From NCBI RefSeq assembly GCF_014697615.1, contig NZ_JACJSD010000026.1:1-64000 (forward strand): a stretch of 64,000 nucleotides of DNA. Reading direction: 5' to 3'. The stretch is from Nostoc sp. FACHB-280. GTDB lineage: Bacteria > Cyanobacteriota > Cyanobacteriia > Cyanobacteriales > Nostocaceae. Position numbers and translations under genes: made by a program. Positions 19,271 through 27,617 of the stretch are shown piece after piece. Under the pieces are notes generated by a model. It did not search any database, was not told the origin of the DNA, and was given only the letters and a program-made list of their open reading frames with translations. How positions within the stretch are numbered: position 1 is the first letter of the stretch; each line of letters starts with the position of its first letter.

Positions 19271-19603
19271 ATGGATTTTCAAGATTTTCTCAGACATAAA
19301 TTTACTCATGTTGTCATGGGTGAATTCAAGCCAGGCAAATTTGAAGCTGCCAAAAAACTTTATGAAGAAGCCGTATTAACCTATACAACAGGTTTCAAAG
19401 GAGCCTATCTTTTACAAGAACCAGGAACAGACAGAGGGATATCGATAATTTTTTGGGAAAGTGTAGAAGATATGGAAGCAAATCACAGTGAGATTTATCA
19501 AGACATTTTGAAACAGATGATGCCTTTATTTGCTGAACCGCCAAAGACAGTAGTTTATGAACTAGTTTGTGAAATCACCCCTGAAGAGACGGAAGAAGTA
19601 TGA
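19271..19603 (+). CDS. Small ABM-like dimeric alpha-beta barrel protein
   Basis: A 110-residue protein with the pattern of an antibiotic-biosynthesis-monooxygenase (ABM) dimeric ferredoxin-like fold: strand THVVMGEFKPG, helix KFEAAKKLYEEAVLTY, strand GAYLLQEPGTDRGISIIFWES, helix DMEANHSEIYQDIL, strand TVVYELVCEI. Small members of this fold include haem-degrading enzymes, quinol monooxygenases and proteins with no known activity. No haem-binding residue is certain. It stands alone after a long intergenic region; AAGG lies 9 bases before the ATG. Confidence 0.65.
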   Translation: MDFQDFLRHKFTHVVMGEFKPGKFEAAKKLYEEAVLTYTTGFKGAYLLQEPGTDRGISIIFWESVEDMEANHSEIYQDILKQMMPLFAEPPKTVVYELVCEITPEETEEV

Positions 19604-19632
19604 AATTTGAGGTTGTAGAATCCTGAGTTGAA

Positions 19633-19700
19633 AGTGCTTAGTCACCGAAGTTTGCAAGGCCGCGGGAACCCGCGCACGCAAGTTCTCGCTGAGTACTAAG
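19633..19700. repeat. Nested inverted repeat with a perfect CGCGGG/CCCGCG core
   Basis: The core CGCGGGAACCCGCG is a perfect hairpin, far more GC-rich than its surroundings. The flanks CTTAGTCACCGAAGTTTGC and GCAAGTTCTCGCTGAGTACTAAG pair imperfectly around it. It lies after the ABM-like gene and could be a terminator or a palindromic intergenic repeat. Confidence 0.55.
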
Positions 19701-19808
19701 TAAAAATACTAACCCTTAGCCTCTAACCCCTAACCTCTCTCAGATGTTCATGATGTCTACTTACTGCTAGGATTTAGCATAGTACAAGTGAACTGTAATA
19801 GGTATGGA

Positions 19809-21248
19809 ATGTCTGAGTTAATTCTGTTTTGGCACCGCCGTGATTTGCGTGTTGCGGATAATACTGGACTAGCTGTGGCTAGAAAGCAAAGCCCGAAAGT
19901 GGTGGGTGTGTTTTGCCTTGATCCCAATATTCTTGAACGCGATGATGTTGCGCCTGTAAGGGTAGAATATATGATTGGTTGCTTGCAGGCATTACAAGAG
20001 CGATATGCCCAAATTGGTAGCCAACTTTTGATTCTCCATACCAATCCTATACAAGCTATTCCGACTTTAGCGGCAGCTTTGAATGCCAAGGCTGTGTTTT
20101 GGAACTGGGATGTAGAACCATACTCGCAAATACGCGATCGCACTATAATTGATGCACTCAAAGAAAAAGGCATTCAATTCCTCAACGAAAATTGGGATCA
20201 AATCCTGCACTCGCCGGACGAAATTCGCACAGGTAACAATTCGCCTTACACTGTTTACACCCCCTTTTGGAAAAACTGGAGTAGTAAACCCAAAGCAGCA
20301 CCAGTAGAAACCTTACAAACTGCTGAAGGATTAACACCAGCCGAACAAGAAATTGCTAAAAATGCAGGTGCAATTCCATTACCCACAGCCAAAGATTTAG
20401 GATTTATCTGGGATGGTGGTTTAATTCTGCCACCCGGAGAGACAGATGCCCAAGATAAATTAGCAGAGTTTACTTATAAAGCTATTACCGAATACCAAGA
20501 ACAACGCAACTTTCCCGCTACAGACGGCACATCTCAACTCAGCGCCGCTTTGAAATTTGGAGTAATTGGTATTCGCACTGCGTGGCAAGCCACAATTGAA
20601 GCACAAGAAAATAGCCGCAGTGAAGAAACAACAGCTAGTATCCGCACTTGGCAACAAGAACTGGCGTGGCGAGAATTTTATCAGCACGCTATGTATCATT
20701 TCCCTGAATTAGCTGAAGGTGCTTACCGCGATGCTTTTAAAAACTTTCCTTGGGAAACCAACGATGCACACTTTCAAGCTTGGTGTGAAGGTAAAACAGG
20801 CTACCCCATAGTAGATGCAGCCATGCGCCAATTAAATGAAAGCGGCTGGATGCACAACCGTTGCAGAATGATTGTTGCGAGTTTCCTTACCAAAGACTTG
20901 CTAATTAATCCGCAATTAGGTGAGAAATACTTTATGCAAAAGCTAATTGACGGTGATTTATCAGCAAATAATGGCGGTTGGCAGTGGAGTGCTTCCAGTG
21001 GTATGGATCCTAAACCTGTGCGGATTTTTAACCCAGCTAGTCAAGCACAAAAATTTGACCCCGATGGTGAATATATTCGCCAATGGTTGCCAGAATTGCG
21101 TTCTATAGAGAGTGAATATTTAGTAACTGGTAAAATTACACCACTAGAACGTCGCGCTGTCGGCTACCCTGAACCCATAGTTGATCATAAACAACAGCAA
21201 CAGAAATTTAAACAACGTTATCAACAGCAGAAAGAAATCATTAACTAG
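19809..21248 (+). CDS. phrA: Deoxyribodipyrimidine photolyase (class I)
   Basis: A 479-residue flavoprotein that uses blue light to split cyclobutane pyrimidine dimers. The start at 19809 is chosen because [18 protein letters not shown] is the canonical N-terminus; an in-frame ATG at 19788 adds 7 residues. The N-terminal alpha/beta antenna domain (about 1-130) precedes the all-helical FAD domain with [31 protein letters not shown] and [23 protein letters not shown], which include the FAD and lesion-binding residues. The last motif is typical of CPD photolyases rather than cryptochrome-DASH. Which antenna it uses (deazaflavin is common in cyanobacteria) is not proven here. A strong terminator follows at 21309. 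Confidence 0.93.
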   Translation: MSELILFWHRRDLRVADNTGLAVARKQSPKVVGVFCLDPNILERDDVAPVRVEYMIGCLQALQERYAQIGSQLLILHTNPIQAIPTLAAALNAKAVFWNWDVEPYSQIRDRTIIDALKEKGIQFLNENWDQILHSPDEIRTGNNSPYTVYTPFWKNWSSKPKAAPVETLQTAEGLTPAEQEIAKNAGAIPLPTAKDLGFIWDGGLILPPGETDAQDKLAEFTYKAITEYQEQRNFPATDGTSQLSAALKFGVIGIRTAWQATIEAQENSRSEETTASIRTWQQELAWREFYQHAMYHFPELAEGAYRDAFKNFPWETNDAHFQAWCEGKTGYPIVDAAMRQLNESGWMHNRCRMIVASFLTKDLLINPQLGEKYFMQKLIDGDLSANNGGWQWSASSGMDPKPVRIFNPASQAQKFDPDGEYIRQWLPELRSIESEYLVTGKITPLERRAVGYPEPIVDHKQQQQKFKQRYQQQKEIIN

Positions 21249-21308
21249 ATTGGTACCAATCTGCGTAATACTGCTTCTTGCTATTGATTTAACACTAAAA
21301 ACTATAAT

Positions 21309-21345
21309 AATAGCGTTAGTTTCGAGTAAACTAACGCTATTTTTT
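21309..21345 (+). terminator. Rho-independent terminator after phrA
   Basis: A 14-bp perfect stem (AATAGCGTTAGTTT / AAACTAACGCTATT) with a 5-base loop, followed by TTTTT. It lies 60 bases after the phrA stop codon. Confidence 0.88.
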
Positions 21346-21415
21346 CAAATAATTGCAGGGAAAATATTAACGAAAGCTCCCTGTTAGTTAATATAAGTTA
21401 TGTCAATTACATCAA

Positions 21416-21688
21416 TTAAACAGTACTGCGACGAGTTAACAAATTCCACAAGAATACAGCGATAATTGCACCCAAAACAGCGACTAAAATACCAGGGATA
21501 CTAAGAGTGGGAGCTGCTAAAGCAAAATTTCCCGTACTGAAGAAGACTCCTAAGCTACCCCCAATAAATGCACCGATAATACCTAACAAAATAGTTCCTA
21601 GAATGCCGCCGCCTTGATGACCAGGGTAGATGGCTTTAGCAATAGCACCAGCAATTAAGCCTAAGATAATCCAAGCAAGAATGTTCAT
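21416..21688 (-). CDS. GlsB/YeaQ/YmgE-type small membrane protein
   Basis: A 90-residue protein from the ATG at 21688 (a longer ORF starts at 21724). Three hydrophobic helices with Gly-rich motifs: MNILAWIILGLIAGAIAKAIYPG, then GGGILGTILLGIIGAFIGGSLG, then a C-terminal span ending in RRS. This is the transglycosylase-associated/GlsB stress family, whose biochemical role is not established. The extended start would add a polar, Lys-rich stretch and is less likely. It converges on phrA. Confidence 0.85.
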   Translation of the reverse strand: MNILAWIILGLIAGAIAKAIYPGHQGGGILGTILLGIIGAFIGGSLGVFFSTGNFALAAPTLSIPGILVAVLGAIIAVFLWNLLTRRSTV

Positions 21689-22094
21689 GTGTTTGTTGTT
21701 TTTTGTTAATGTTTTTTCTGACAATTACAGATTAACAAGTTCAATATGTACAGCCAATCTATCATCAGCATTAATTATTCATAGCCTGAAGTGGTAGTTG
21801 AACTGGTGGCATTTCTTTTGGTATATGCCGAAATCAAGATAGCTAAAAACTGAAGAAACAGCCCATAGCTGCTGTGAAACTATGGGCTGATTAATTCATT
21901 GCTTGGTAATTGCAGTATAGGCATTTCTCATTAGCTCCATCCTCTACTAGAAGAATTAGGCTGAAATGACATTTGTGAACATTCTTAACAGAAAAAAGAG
22001 GATTAATTTCAACTTCTGGTAGAGTGCAACCCTCAATTAGCTACATAGAATCAATACAGTAAAACTCAAGCACAGTTGTAGTGCATTAGAATTT
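21689..22094. other. Intergenic region with one hairpin
   Basis: 406 bases with no accepted gene. It contains the hairpin at 21859-21889 and otherwise AT-rich sequence, and should hold the promoter for the GlsB-type gene and for the small gene at 22095. Confidence 0.5.
21859..21889. repeat. Hairpin CAGCCCATAG / CTATGGGCTG
   Basis: A perfect 10-bp stem with an 11-base loop. On the minus strand it is followed by TTTCTT, so it could end a minus-strand transcript. No annotated gene requires it there, which leaves an unannotated small RNA or a repeat as options. Confidence 0.6.
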
Positions 22095-22307
22095 ATGACA
22101 TTTAATTACAGATGGAAAAATGGCTCTCGCCCAAATCGAGATGAAGCAGTTAGACACAAATATTTATTAGATGAAAGCCAGTTTGAAAACGAGCAAGACA
22201 GACAATTAGCCGAAGAATCTGCAAGGCGAATGTTAGGTGTACCTGTACCAACATTAGATGAAGATAAATCAGTGTTACCCCAAGCAGACCCAGACAGAAA
22301 AATATAA
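22095..22307 (+). CDS. Small hypothetical protein
   Basis: A 70-residue hydrophilic protein rich in Arg, Glu and Asp, with no membrane span. A helix with EQDRQLAEESARRML is the most ordered part; the C-terminus is Pro/Asp-rich. Not recognised. It precedes a DUF5872-like gene by 46 bases on the same strand, so the two may be co-transcribed. Coding status is plausible rather than proven. Confidence 0.5.
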   Translation: MTFNYRWKNGSRPNRDEAVRHKYLLDESQFENEQDRQLAEESARRMLGVPVPTLDEDKSVLPQADPDRKI

Positions 22308-22353
22308 GAGCAAATGCGATCACTCCCATCACACAGTAATTACACAAGGTAAA

Positions 22354-22893
22354 ATGGCTGAGGATAATTACGCAGAAAAATATACTGAGCCTGAGTTACG
22401 CCACCAACTCAAGGAAGAAATTCTCAAATCTGATAAAGGTGGTCAGCCTGGCCAATGGTCAGCACGTAAGAGTCAGCTGCTAGTCAAAGAATATGAAAAA
22501 CAAGGTGGCGGCTATAAACAAGCCGATAAAGACGAAGCTGCACAATCATTAGAAAAATGGTCTGACCAAGACTGGCAAACTCAATATGGTGAAGACCGCG
22601 CCCGTAAAGATGGTATAACTAAACGCTATCTACCAAAAGCAGTTTGGGATAAGTTGAGCGACGCAGAAAAGCAAGAAGCAGAGCAAATTAAAGAAAAAGC
22701 CTCAAAAGAAGGTAAACAATACGTTGAATGGACTACAGCTATTGAAAAGGCAATGGCTGAAGCTGACCATGAATCTCACAATGAGTCATCAAAGCAGGCA
22801 CTATATGAACAAGCCAAATCACTCAATATCAAAGGTCGTAGCAATATGACCAAAGATGAACTGAAGAAAGCGATTGATGAGACGAAAAATTAA
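22354..22893 (+). CDS. DUF5872-like protein with C-terminal Rho-N/SAP-like helix pair
   Basis: A 179-residue very hydrophilic protein. The start at 22354 (MAEDNYAEKYTEPELRHQLK) is preferred over the open frame from 22258, which overlaps the previous gene. Residues about 5-105 look like DUF5872: KSDKGGQPGQWSARKSQLL, YKQADKDEAAQSLEKW and RYLPKAVWDKLSDAEK. The C-terminal 40 residues (LYEQAKSLNIKGRSNMTKDELKKAI) match the short Rho-N/SAP-like helix-turn-helix used to bind nucleic acid. The family also occurs in phage and plasmid genomes. A DNA- or RNA-associated stress protein is my inference. Confidence 0.7.
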   Translation: MAEDNYAEKYTEPELRHQLKEEILKSDKGGQPGQWSARKSQLLVKEYEKQGGGYKQADKDEAAQSLEKWSDQDWQTQYGEDRARKDGITKRYLPKAVWDKLSDAEKQEAEQIKEKASKEGKQYVEWTTAIEKAMAEADHESHNESSKQALYEQAKSLNIKGRSNMTKDELKKAIDETKN

Positions 22894-22953
22894 AGCGATC
22901 GCCTTCAGAATATATTTGTATAAGTAGCAGCAAAACTAAAATGTTACATTATT

Positions 22954-23014
22954 GTTTTCTGGTGGGATGGGCTTTTAGTCTATCCAATGCAGGCAAGATG
23001 CCCATCCCAGAAAA
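22954..23014. terminator. Palindromic GGGATGGGC repeat between convergent genes
   Basis: Arms TTTTCTGGTGGGATGGGC and GCCCATCCCAGAAAA face each other across about 28 bases. It lies between the 3' ends of the DUF5872-like gene and pyrE and could terminate both. Related elements occur at 46687-46748 and 51641-51659. Confidence 0.6.
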
Positions 23015-23079
23015 ATTGTAATATTAATGTACTAGTTTAGCCCTGCTGTGCTACTAAGATTTAAGGTTTAGTAGCTCAA

Positions 23080-23700
23080 TTAAACCAGCAATTCCCGATA
23101 CCGTTGTTGAACCTCTTCAATTCCAAACAACGCCTCAAACTTTAAACCAACAGACTGGTAAAGTTCTGCGCCTCCTTGGTTGCGGTCTACCAGTCCAATT
23201 ACTTGCTCAACAATATATCCTGCATCTTTCAGCCGATTTACCGCTTTTAAAGCAGACTGACCAGTAGTTACCACATCTTCCAAAACTACGATTTTTGCAC
23301 CTTCAGGCAAAGTTGGGCCTTCAATATAAGCTTTCGTTCCGTAACCTTTGGCTTCTTTGCGAATAATTAGTGCTGGTATGGGTCGGTTTTCATAAACAGA
23401 AACCACACTCACTGCTGTCACAATGGGATCAGCACCTAGTGTTAAACCTGCCACAGCTTGAGTATCCGCAGGTAGTAAGGGAAATAGTAAACGTCCAACG
23501 GCTAAAGCGCCTTGGGGATGGAGTGTTACCTGGGTTTTATTAATGTAATAGGTGCTACTTAGCCCTGAAGACAGTACAAAATCACCTTCTTGATAGGCGA
23601 GTTGGCAAAACAAGTCTAGTAGTTTGTGGCGCAAAGTATCTAAGTCAGCAGTCGTCGCCCAAATATCAGCCTGGGTAGGGGTTTCAGTAGAATGCGTCAT
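23080..23700 (-). CDS. pyrE: Orotate phosphoribosyltransferase
   Basis: A 206-residue enzyme that joins orotate to PRPP to make OMP in pyrimidine synthesis. The PRPP-binding motif is KIVVLEDVVTTGQSALKAV, with the two acidic residues and the TTGxS loop. The catalytic loop lysine region is RKEAKGYGTKAYIEG. The N-terminal segment SGLSSTYYINKTQVTLHP is typical. Monofunctional: no OMP decarboxylase domain is attached. The start with MTHSTETPTQ adds about 20 extra residues before the fold. It stands alone on the minus strand. Confidence 0.95.
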   Translation of the reverse strand: MTHSTETPTQADIWATTADLDTLRHKLLDLFCQLAYQEGDFVLSSGLSSTYYINKTQVTLHPQGALAVGRLLFPLLPADTQAVAGLTLGADPIVTAVSVVSVYENRPIPALIIRKEAKGYGTKAYIEGPTLPEGAKIVVLEDVVTTGQSALKAVNRLKDAGYIVEQVIGLVDRNQGGAELYQSVGLKFEALFGIEEVQQRYRELLV

Positions 23701-23800
23701 TACAAATGATTATCAGTTGTGCTACACCAAAGGTTGAACTCATCAGAGTTCTGCAATTAAGCATAAGTTAAGATTCGCTCAAAATTGAGGAGTTAAGGAA

Positions 23801-24217
23801 ATGGGTATAAAATTTAAATCCTTTGGTGGTTTTTTGGTACTGTTAGCTACTGGTTTAATTCTGCCGAATGTGGCATCTGCTGAAACAAATACACCTAATT
23901 ATGAAACTGCTAATGAAGCTTTTGAGCGAGCTTATTTCCGTCACGATCGCAATTTTTACGAAAATAACACACCCAAACGTCAGTTACAAAATTTTCTCGG
24001 TAATGGTTCCGGTTTCAAGGATTCTTTTCCAGAAAATGAAATAGCCCGTGATGCTGAGTTGATCAACACCCTCTATCGAGATGTTCTAACTCAGCAAGCC
24101 GGTAATGACCCTTATCTACGCACACCAGATTTACCCAATCCTTATGATACTTCCCTTCTATCATCTCCTCGCTTAAATAGTGACAAGCTCAAAGTCGGTA
24201 CAGAATTCCGCTTTTAG
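23801..24217 (+). CDS. Secreted or periplasmic hypothetical protein
   Basis: A 138-residue protein with a classical signal peptide: basic n-region MGIKFKSFGG, hydrophobic core FLVLLATGLILP, and a likely cleavage after Ala-Ser-Ala near residue 26. The mature part is short, rich in Asn, Asp and Phe, and contains AFERAYFRHDRNFYENN. No family recognised. A good ribosome binding site (AAGGA) lies 6 bases before the ATG. The stop is followed almost at once by a heptamer tandem repeat. Confidence 0.7.
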   Translation: MGIKFKSFGGFLVLLATGLILPNVASAETNTPNYETANEAFERAYFRHDRNFYENNTPKRQLQNFLGNGSGFKDSFPENEIARDAELINTLYRDVLTQQAGNDPYLRTPDLPNPYDTSLLSSPRLNSDKLKVGTEFRF

Positions 24218-24218
24218 A

Positions 24219-24253
24219 GTGCTGAGTGCTGAGTGCTGAGTACTGAGTACTGA
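24219..24253. repeat. Heptamer tandem repeat GTGCTGA/GTACTGA
   Basis: Three perfect GTGCTGA units followed by two GTACTGA units, starting one base after the stop codon of the secreted protein. Matches the short tandemly repeated heptamers (STRR) known from heterocystous cyanobacteria. A CTCAGCACT counterpart at about 24354-24382 lies in opposite orientation and could pair with it. Confidence 0.85.
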
Positions 24254-24392
24254 GTAGTTAAAGGCAATGATTAGAAGCTTGCCGAAGTGTCACACATCAT
24301 TAATTCTGAATTCTGGCTCCTGACCCCTGAATTCTGTTTGATAAAACTTATCACTCAGCACTTTCAACTCAGCACTCAGCACTTAAAAAAAA

Positions 24393-24465
24393 TCCAGGGT
24401 GCAGGAGTTGAACCTGCCTGGGGCGAATTATGAGTTCGCTGCCTCAACCGCTCGGCCAACCCTGG
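24393..24465 (-). tRNA. trnI-CAU: tRNA with CAU anticodon, probably tRNA-Ile2 (lysidine type)
   Basis: 73 bases without an encoded CCA. Acceptor arms CCAGGGT/ACCCTGG pair fully, the anticodon stem GCGAA/TTCGC encloses CTCATAA (anticodon CAU), and the T stem GCAGG/CCTGC encloses TTCAACT. A T-run follows the 3' end. The fully paired first position argues against an initiator tRNA. The D-arm GGCCGAGCGGTTGAGGC and the AACTCATAATT loop closely resemble the plastid trnI-CAU as I remember it, so I favour tRNA-Ile2, in which C34 becomes lysidine and reads AUA. An elongator tRNA-Met is the alternative, and automated tools may call it that. Confidence 0.9.
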
Positions 24466-24655
24466 TCGAATATTAATTTTATCTCAACTTTGCTAATTGT
24501 CTACCGTTGTACCACAGTTTATCAGATTTTTATACTACATAATTTAATTATGAAATTATGCACACTATGATTGATTAAGTTCGTTTAAGGATTGAGGTAC
24601 ATAACTTCAATGCTCTTAATATAGACCAGCATTCTTCAGCAACAGCTTGTCAGCG

Positions 24656-25354
24656 ATGAAAATAAATTCTACTGTAATACTGACTTTGATTCTGTTAATC
24701 CTGATGTTGGGCGCAGGGTCTGTCAGCGCGTTTTTAGGCTTCAATTTGGGCAGTTTAGCTCTTAAGGGAGTATCAACCCCAGATGGTCGTCCGACAACCA
24801 AATTCGCTAGTGCTAAGACCAATAACTCCCAACAGCCAGGAGTAACTTTATTAAAAGAAGAAGAAATATTAAAAATTGTTAAATCTCGGATTGATGGTAA
24901 GGCGAAAGCTACTCAATCGGAAAAATTAGATGACGAAGATGAAGAGATCAACAAAAAACAGAAACCACAAGAAAAACCACAGGAAGTAGTTGAAGAAAAA
25001 CCCCAACCAGGATTTCCGGTGAGTGCAGAAAGTGAAGGTGTCACTTTTGCAGTGCAATCGGCGCGTTACTCTGGAGGCGATTTACTTCTAAAAGTCAAAA
25101 TGCAGAACAAAGGCAAAGATTCTGTGCGTTTTTTGTATAGTTTCTTAGATGTGACAGACGACAAAGGCAGAACCTTGAGTGCTAGTACAGAAGGTTTACC
25201 CGCAGAATTACCCGCCAATGGGCCGACATTTTCCGGTACAGTGATTATTCCTACAGCTTTACTGGATGATGTGAACAAAGTCTCTTTGTCTTTGACAGAT
25301 TATCCTGCACAAAAACTCAAGTTAGATGTCGCTGACATCCCTGTAGCAAGGTAA
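24656..25354 (+). CDS. Membrane-anchored hypothetical protein with C-terminal beta domain
   Basis: About 232 residues from the ATG at 24656 (TTG at 24647 is the only longer option). An N-terminal hydrophobic helix (STVILTLILLILMLGAGSVSAFLGF) anchors it. A charged, Lys/Glu/Pro-rich linker follows (about 75-125, including KPQEKPQEVVEEKPQPG). The last 110 residues look like an immunoglobulin-like beta sandwich of the kind found in extracellular domains: VTFAVQSARYSGGDLLLKVKMQNKG and FSGTVIIPTALLDDVNKVSLSL. Not recognised as a named family. It probably faces the periplasm. Confidence 0.7.
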   Translation: MKINSTVILTLILLILMLGAGSVSAFLGFNLGSLALKGVSTPDGRPTTKFASAKTNNSQQPGVTLLKEEEILKIVKSRIDGKAKATQSEKLDDEDEEINKKQKPQEKPQEVVEEKPQPGFPVSAESEGVTFAVQSARYSGGDLLLKVKMQNKGKDSVRFLYSFLDVTDDKGRTLSASTEGLPAELPANGPTFSGTVIIPTALLDDVNKVSLSLTDYPAQKLKLDVADIPVAR

Positions 25355-25452
25355 AGACGGGAAGTAAAAAGTAAAAAGTAAAAAGGCAGAAGATTCTTTT
25401 TACTTTTACCTTTTACCTTTTTACTTTAAGAGAGTTTAAACGAGTTTAGGCA

Positions 25453-26796
25453 GTGATTGGTTTTCCTGGTTTAACTTGGGCAGATGTAGGGTTGCGATTA
25501 TTATCAGTACTACTACTGATTGCCATCAATGCCTTTTTTGTGACAGCAGAGTTTTCGATGGTGACAGTGCGGCGATCGCGGATTCATCAGTTAGTCAAGG
25601 CTGGCGATGTACAAGCGATCGCAGTTGAAACACTACAACGCAGTATTGATCGGCTGCTATCAACAACACAATTAGGCATTACCCTTTCGAGTTTGGCACT
25701 GGGGTGGATTGGTGAAAGTACAATTGTGGTGCTGGTAAACACATGGCTGAAATCTTGGCCTTTACCAGCAACGACCACTAAGTTCATTTCCCATTCGCTA
25801 TCAATTCCTCTGGCCTTTTTTTTGGTAGCTTATCTGCAAATTGTCTTAGGGGAATTATGCCCAAAATCACTAGCTCTGCTCTATTCTGAACAATTAGCGC
25901 GGTTTTTAGGCCCTTCTGTTAAAGCGATCGTCCGTTTTTTCAGTCCCTTCATTTGGATTCTCAACCAATCTACTCGTTGTTTGTTACGCATTTTTGGCAT
26001 TGAATACACAGGTCAAAGTTGGAGACCACCTGTAACATCGGAAGAATTACAGATGATCATTGCCACAGAACGAGAATCCACTGGTTTAGAACATTCTGAA
26101 CGTCAATTGCTGAATAATGTCTTTGAATTTGGTGATGTCACCGCCCAAGACGTAATGATTCCTCGCAATGGCATTATTGCTTTACCCAAAGATGCAACCT
26201 TCCAGCATTTACTCCAGGAAATGACCACTACTGCTCACTCCCGCTACCCCATTATTGGTGAATCTTTAGATGATATTCGCGGGATTGTTTACTTTCGAGA
26301 TTTAGCCCAACCCTTGGCAATGGAGAAACTCTCTTTAACATCCCATCTCCAACCGTGGATGCGTCCCGCCCGATTTGTGCCAGAAAACACACCCTTAAGT
26401 GAACTCTTGCCCATGATGCAGCAAGAAAAGCCAGCTATGGTCATTGTTGTTGATGAGTTCGGCGGAACTGTAGGGCTAGTGACCATTCAAGACGTGATTG
26501 GTGAAATTATTGGCAATACAGGGGAACGGGAAAACAACGAAGATTTGTTAATTGAAATTGTGGATCAAGACACATTTTTAGTACAAGCACAAATTAACCT
26601 CGAAGACCTCAACGAAGTCTTAAATCTCAGTTTGCCTCTCGCTAGGGAATATCAAACTTTAGGCGGTTTTGTGCTTTATCAATTACAGAAAATGCCAACT
26701 AAAGGTGAAATCTTCTTGTACGAAAATCTTCAGTTCACCATAGTCTCAATTATCGGCCCAAGGCTGCATCAAATTCAGGTGCAACGCTTATCTTAG
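25453..26796 (+). CDS. CNNM/HlyC-CorC family membrane protein (DUF21-CBS)
   Basis: A 447-residue protein. The start is GTG at 25453; no ATG is near. An N-terminal DUF21 transmembrane domain (about 10-200) with four hydrophobic spans and LGITLSSLALGWIGE is followed by two CBS motifs (about 220-350), with VTAQDVMIPRNGI and MVIVVDEFGGTVGLVTIQDVIGEIIG. The C-terminal CorC_HlyC domain (about 365-445) has YQTLGGFVLYQLQKMPTKGE. The family is linked to magnesium/cobalt efflux or transport; the 'hemolysin' name is historical. CBS domains probably sense ATP-Mg. Confidence 0.9.
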   Translation: MIGFPGLTWADVGLRLLSVLLLIAINAFFVTAEFSMVTVRRSRIHQLVKAGDVQAIAVETLQRSIDRLLSTTQLGITLSSLALGWIGESTIVVLVNTWLKSWPLPATTTKFISHSLSIPLAFFLVAYLQIVLGELCPKSLALLYSEQLARFLGPSVKAIVRFFSPFIWILNQSTRCLLRIFGIEYTGQSWRPPVTSEELQMIIATERESTGLEHSERQLLNNVFEFGDVTAQDVMIPRNGIIALPKDATFQHLLQEMTTTAHSRYPIIGESLDDIRGIVYFRDLAQPLAMEKLSLTSHLQPWMRPARFVPENTPLSELLPMMQQEKPAMVIVVDEFGGTVGLVTIQDVIGEIIGNTGERENNEDLLIEIVDQDTFLVQAQINLEDLNEVLNLSLPLAREYQTLGGFVLYQLQKMPTKGEIFLYENLQFTIVSIIGPRLHQIQVQRLS

Positions 26797-26864
26797 GGGC
26801 AAGGGGGGCAAGGGGGGCAAGGGGGGCAAGGGGGGCAAGGGAGACAAGGAGGACAAGGGAGCAA
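26796..26864. repeat. 9-base tandem repeat GGGGGGCAA / GGGAGACAA
   Basis: Four perfect GGGGGGCAA units (26803-26838) followed by GGGAGACAA, GGAGGACAA and a shorter unit, starting at the stop codon of the CNNM gene. The complementary CTTGTCTACCCC type lies at about 26886-26915. The same 9-base family recurs at 43889-43925, 44561-44600 and inside the RluA-family gene. Confidence 0.88.
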
Positions 26865-26921
26865 GATGTATACCTTACCTCTCAACCTTGTCTACCCCTT
26901 CTACCTTGTCTACCCCCTCTC

Positions 26922-27617
26922 TCACTCCTTACTCCCCACTCCCTCCACATAAGCCAGTGGATCTTGTAATCCCAGTTCTTCAAAAGCTGCCAGTCGCAAG
27001 CGGCAAGAATCACAGACTCCACAGGCAATATCACCACCGGTATAGCAAGACCAAGTTAAATGCCAAGGAACCCCTAATCTGTTACCCAATTGGATGATTT
27101 CGGTTTTTTTGAGATGAACCAAAGGGGCAACGATCGCAGTGGCATTTCCTTCTCGTCCTTGTTTAGTTCCCAGGCGAAAAACTTCTTGCATTGCTTGGAT
27201 GTAGTCAGGACGACAATCAGGATAGCCGGAATAATCCAAGGCATTCACACCAATGTACACACGTTCAGCTGCGATCGCTTCCGCATAACCCAAGGCAAAA
27301 CTTAAAAATATTGTATTCCGTGCAGGTACGTAGGTCACGGGAATATTTTCTGACATCTCTTCCAATGAACGGGCTTGGGGAACATCAATTTTTTCATCTG
27401 TTAGTGCTGAACCACCCCATTTGCGTAAGTCAAAATTCACCACCTGATGTTCTTCTACACCAGCAGTTTGCGCCACCAGTATGGCTGAGTTTAACTCTCG
27501 GCGATGTCGCTGCTGATAATCAAAAGAAATTGCGTAGCACTCACAACCATCTGCTTTGGCTTGATAAAGTACAGTAGAAGAATCTAATCCCCCAGACAAC
27601 AAAATTACGGCTTTCAT
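26922..27617 (-). CDS. queC: 7-cyano-7-deazaguanine synthase QueC
   Basis: A 231-residue PP-loop ATPase that converts 7-carboxy-7-deazaguanine to preQ0 in queuosine synthesis. The PP-loop SGGLDSSTVLY lies near residue 8. The C-terminal zinc site is CYTGGDIACGVCDSCRLR, with four Cys. YVPARNTIFLSFALGYAEA and GVNALDYSGYPDCRP are typical substrate-site segments. The gene's 3' end runs into a 9-base repeat region, so the last residues (VEGVGSKE) may be repeat-derived. No preQ1 riboswitch was seen upstream. Confidence 0.95.
   Translation of the reverse strand: MKAVILLSGGLDSSTVLYQAKADGCECYAISFDYQQRHRRELNSAILVAQTAGVEEHQVVNFDLRKWGGSALTDEKIDVPQARSLEEMSENIPVTYVPARNTIFLSFALGYAEAIAAERVYIGVNALDYSGYPDCRPDYIQAMQEVFRLGTKQGREGNATAIVAPLVHLKKTEIIQLGNRLGVPWHLTWSCYTGGDIACGVCDSCRLRLAAFEELGLQDPLAYVEGVGSKE

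Noticed and set aside
24393-24465. Initiator tRNA-Met
   Set aside because: The first acceptor pair is C-G and not the C-A mismatch of bacterial initiators, and the D-arm is different.
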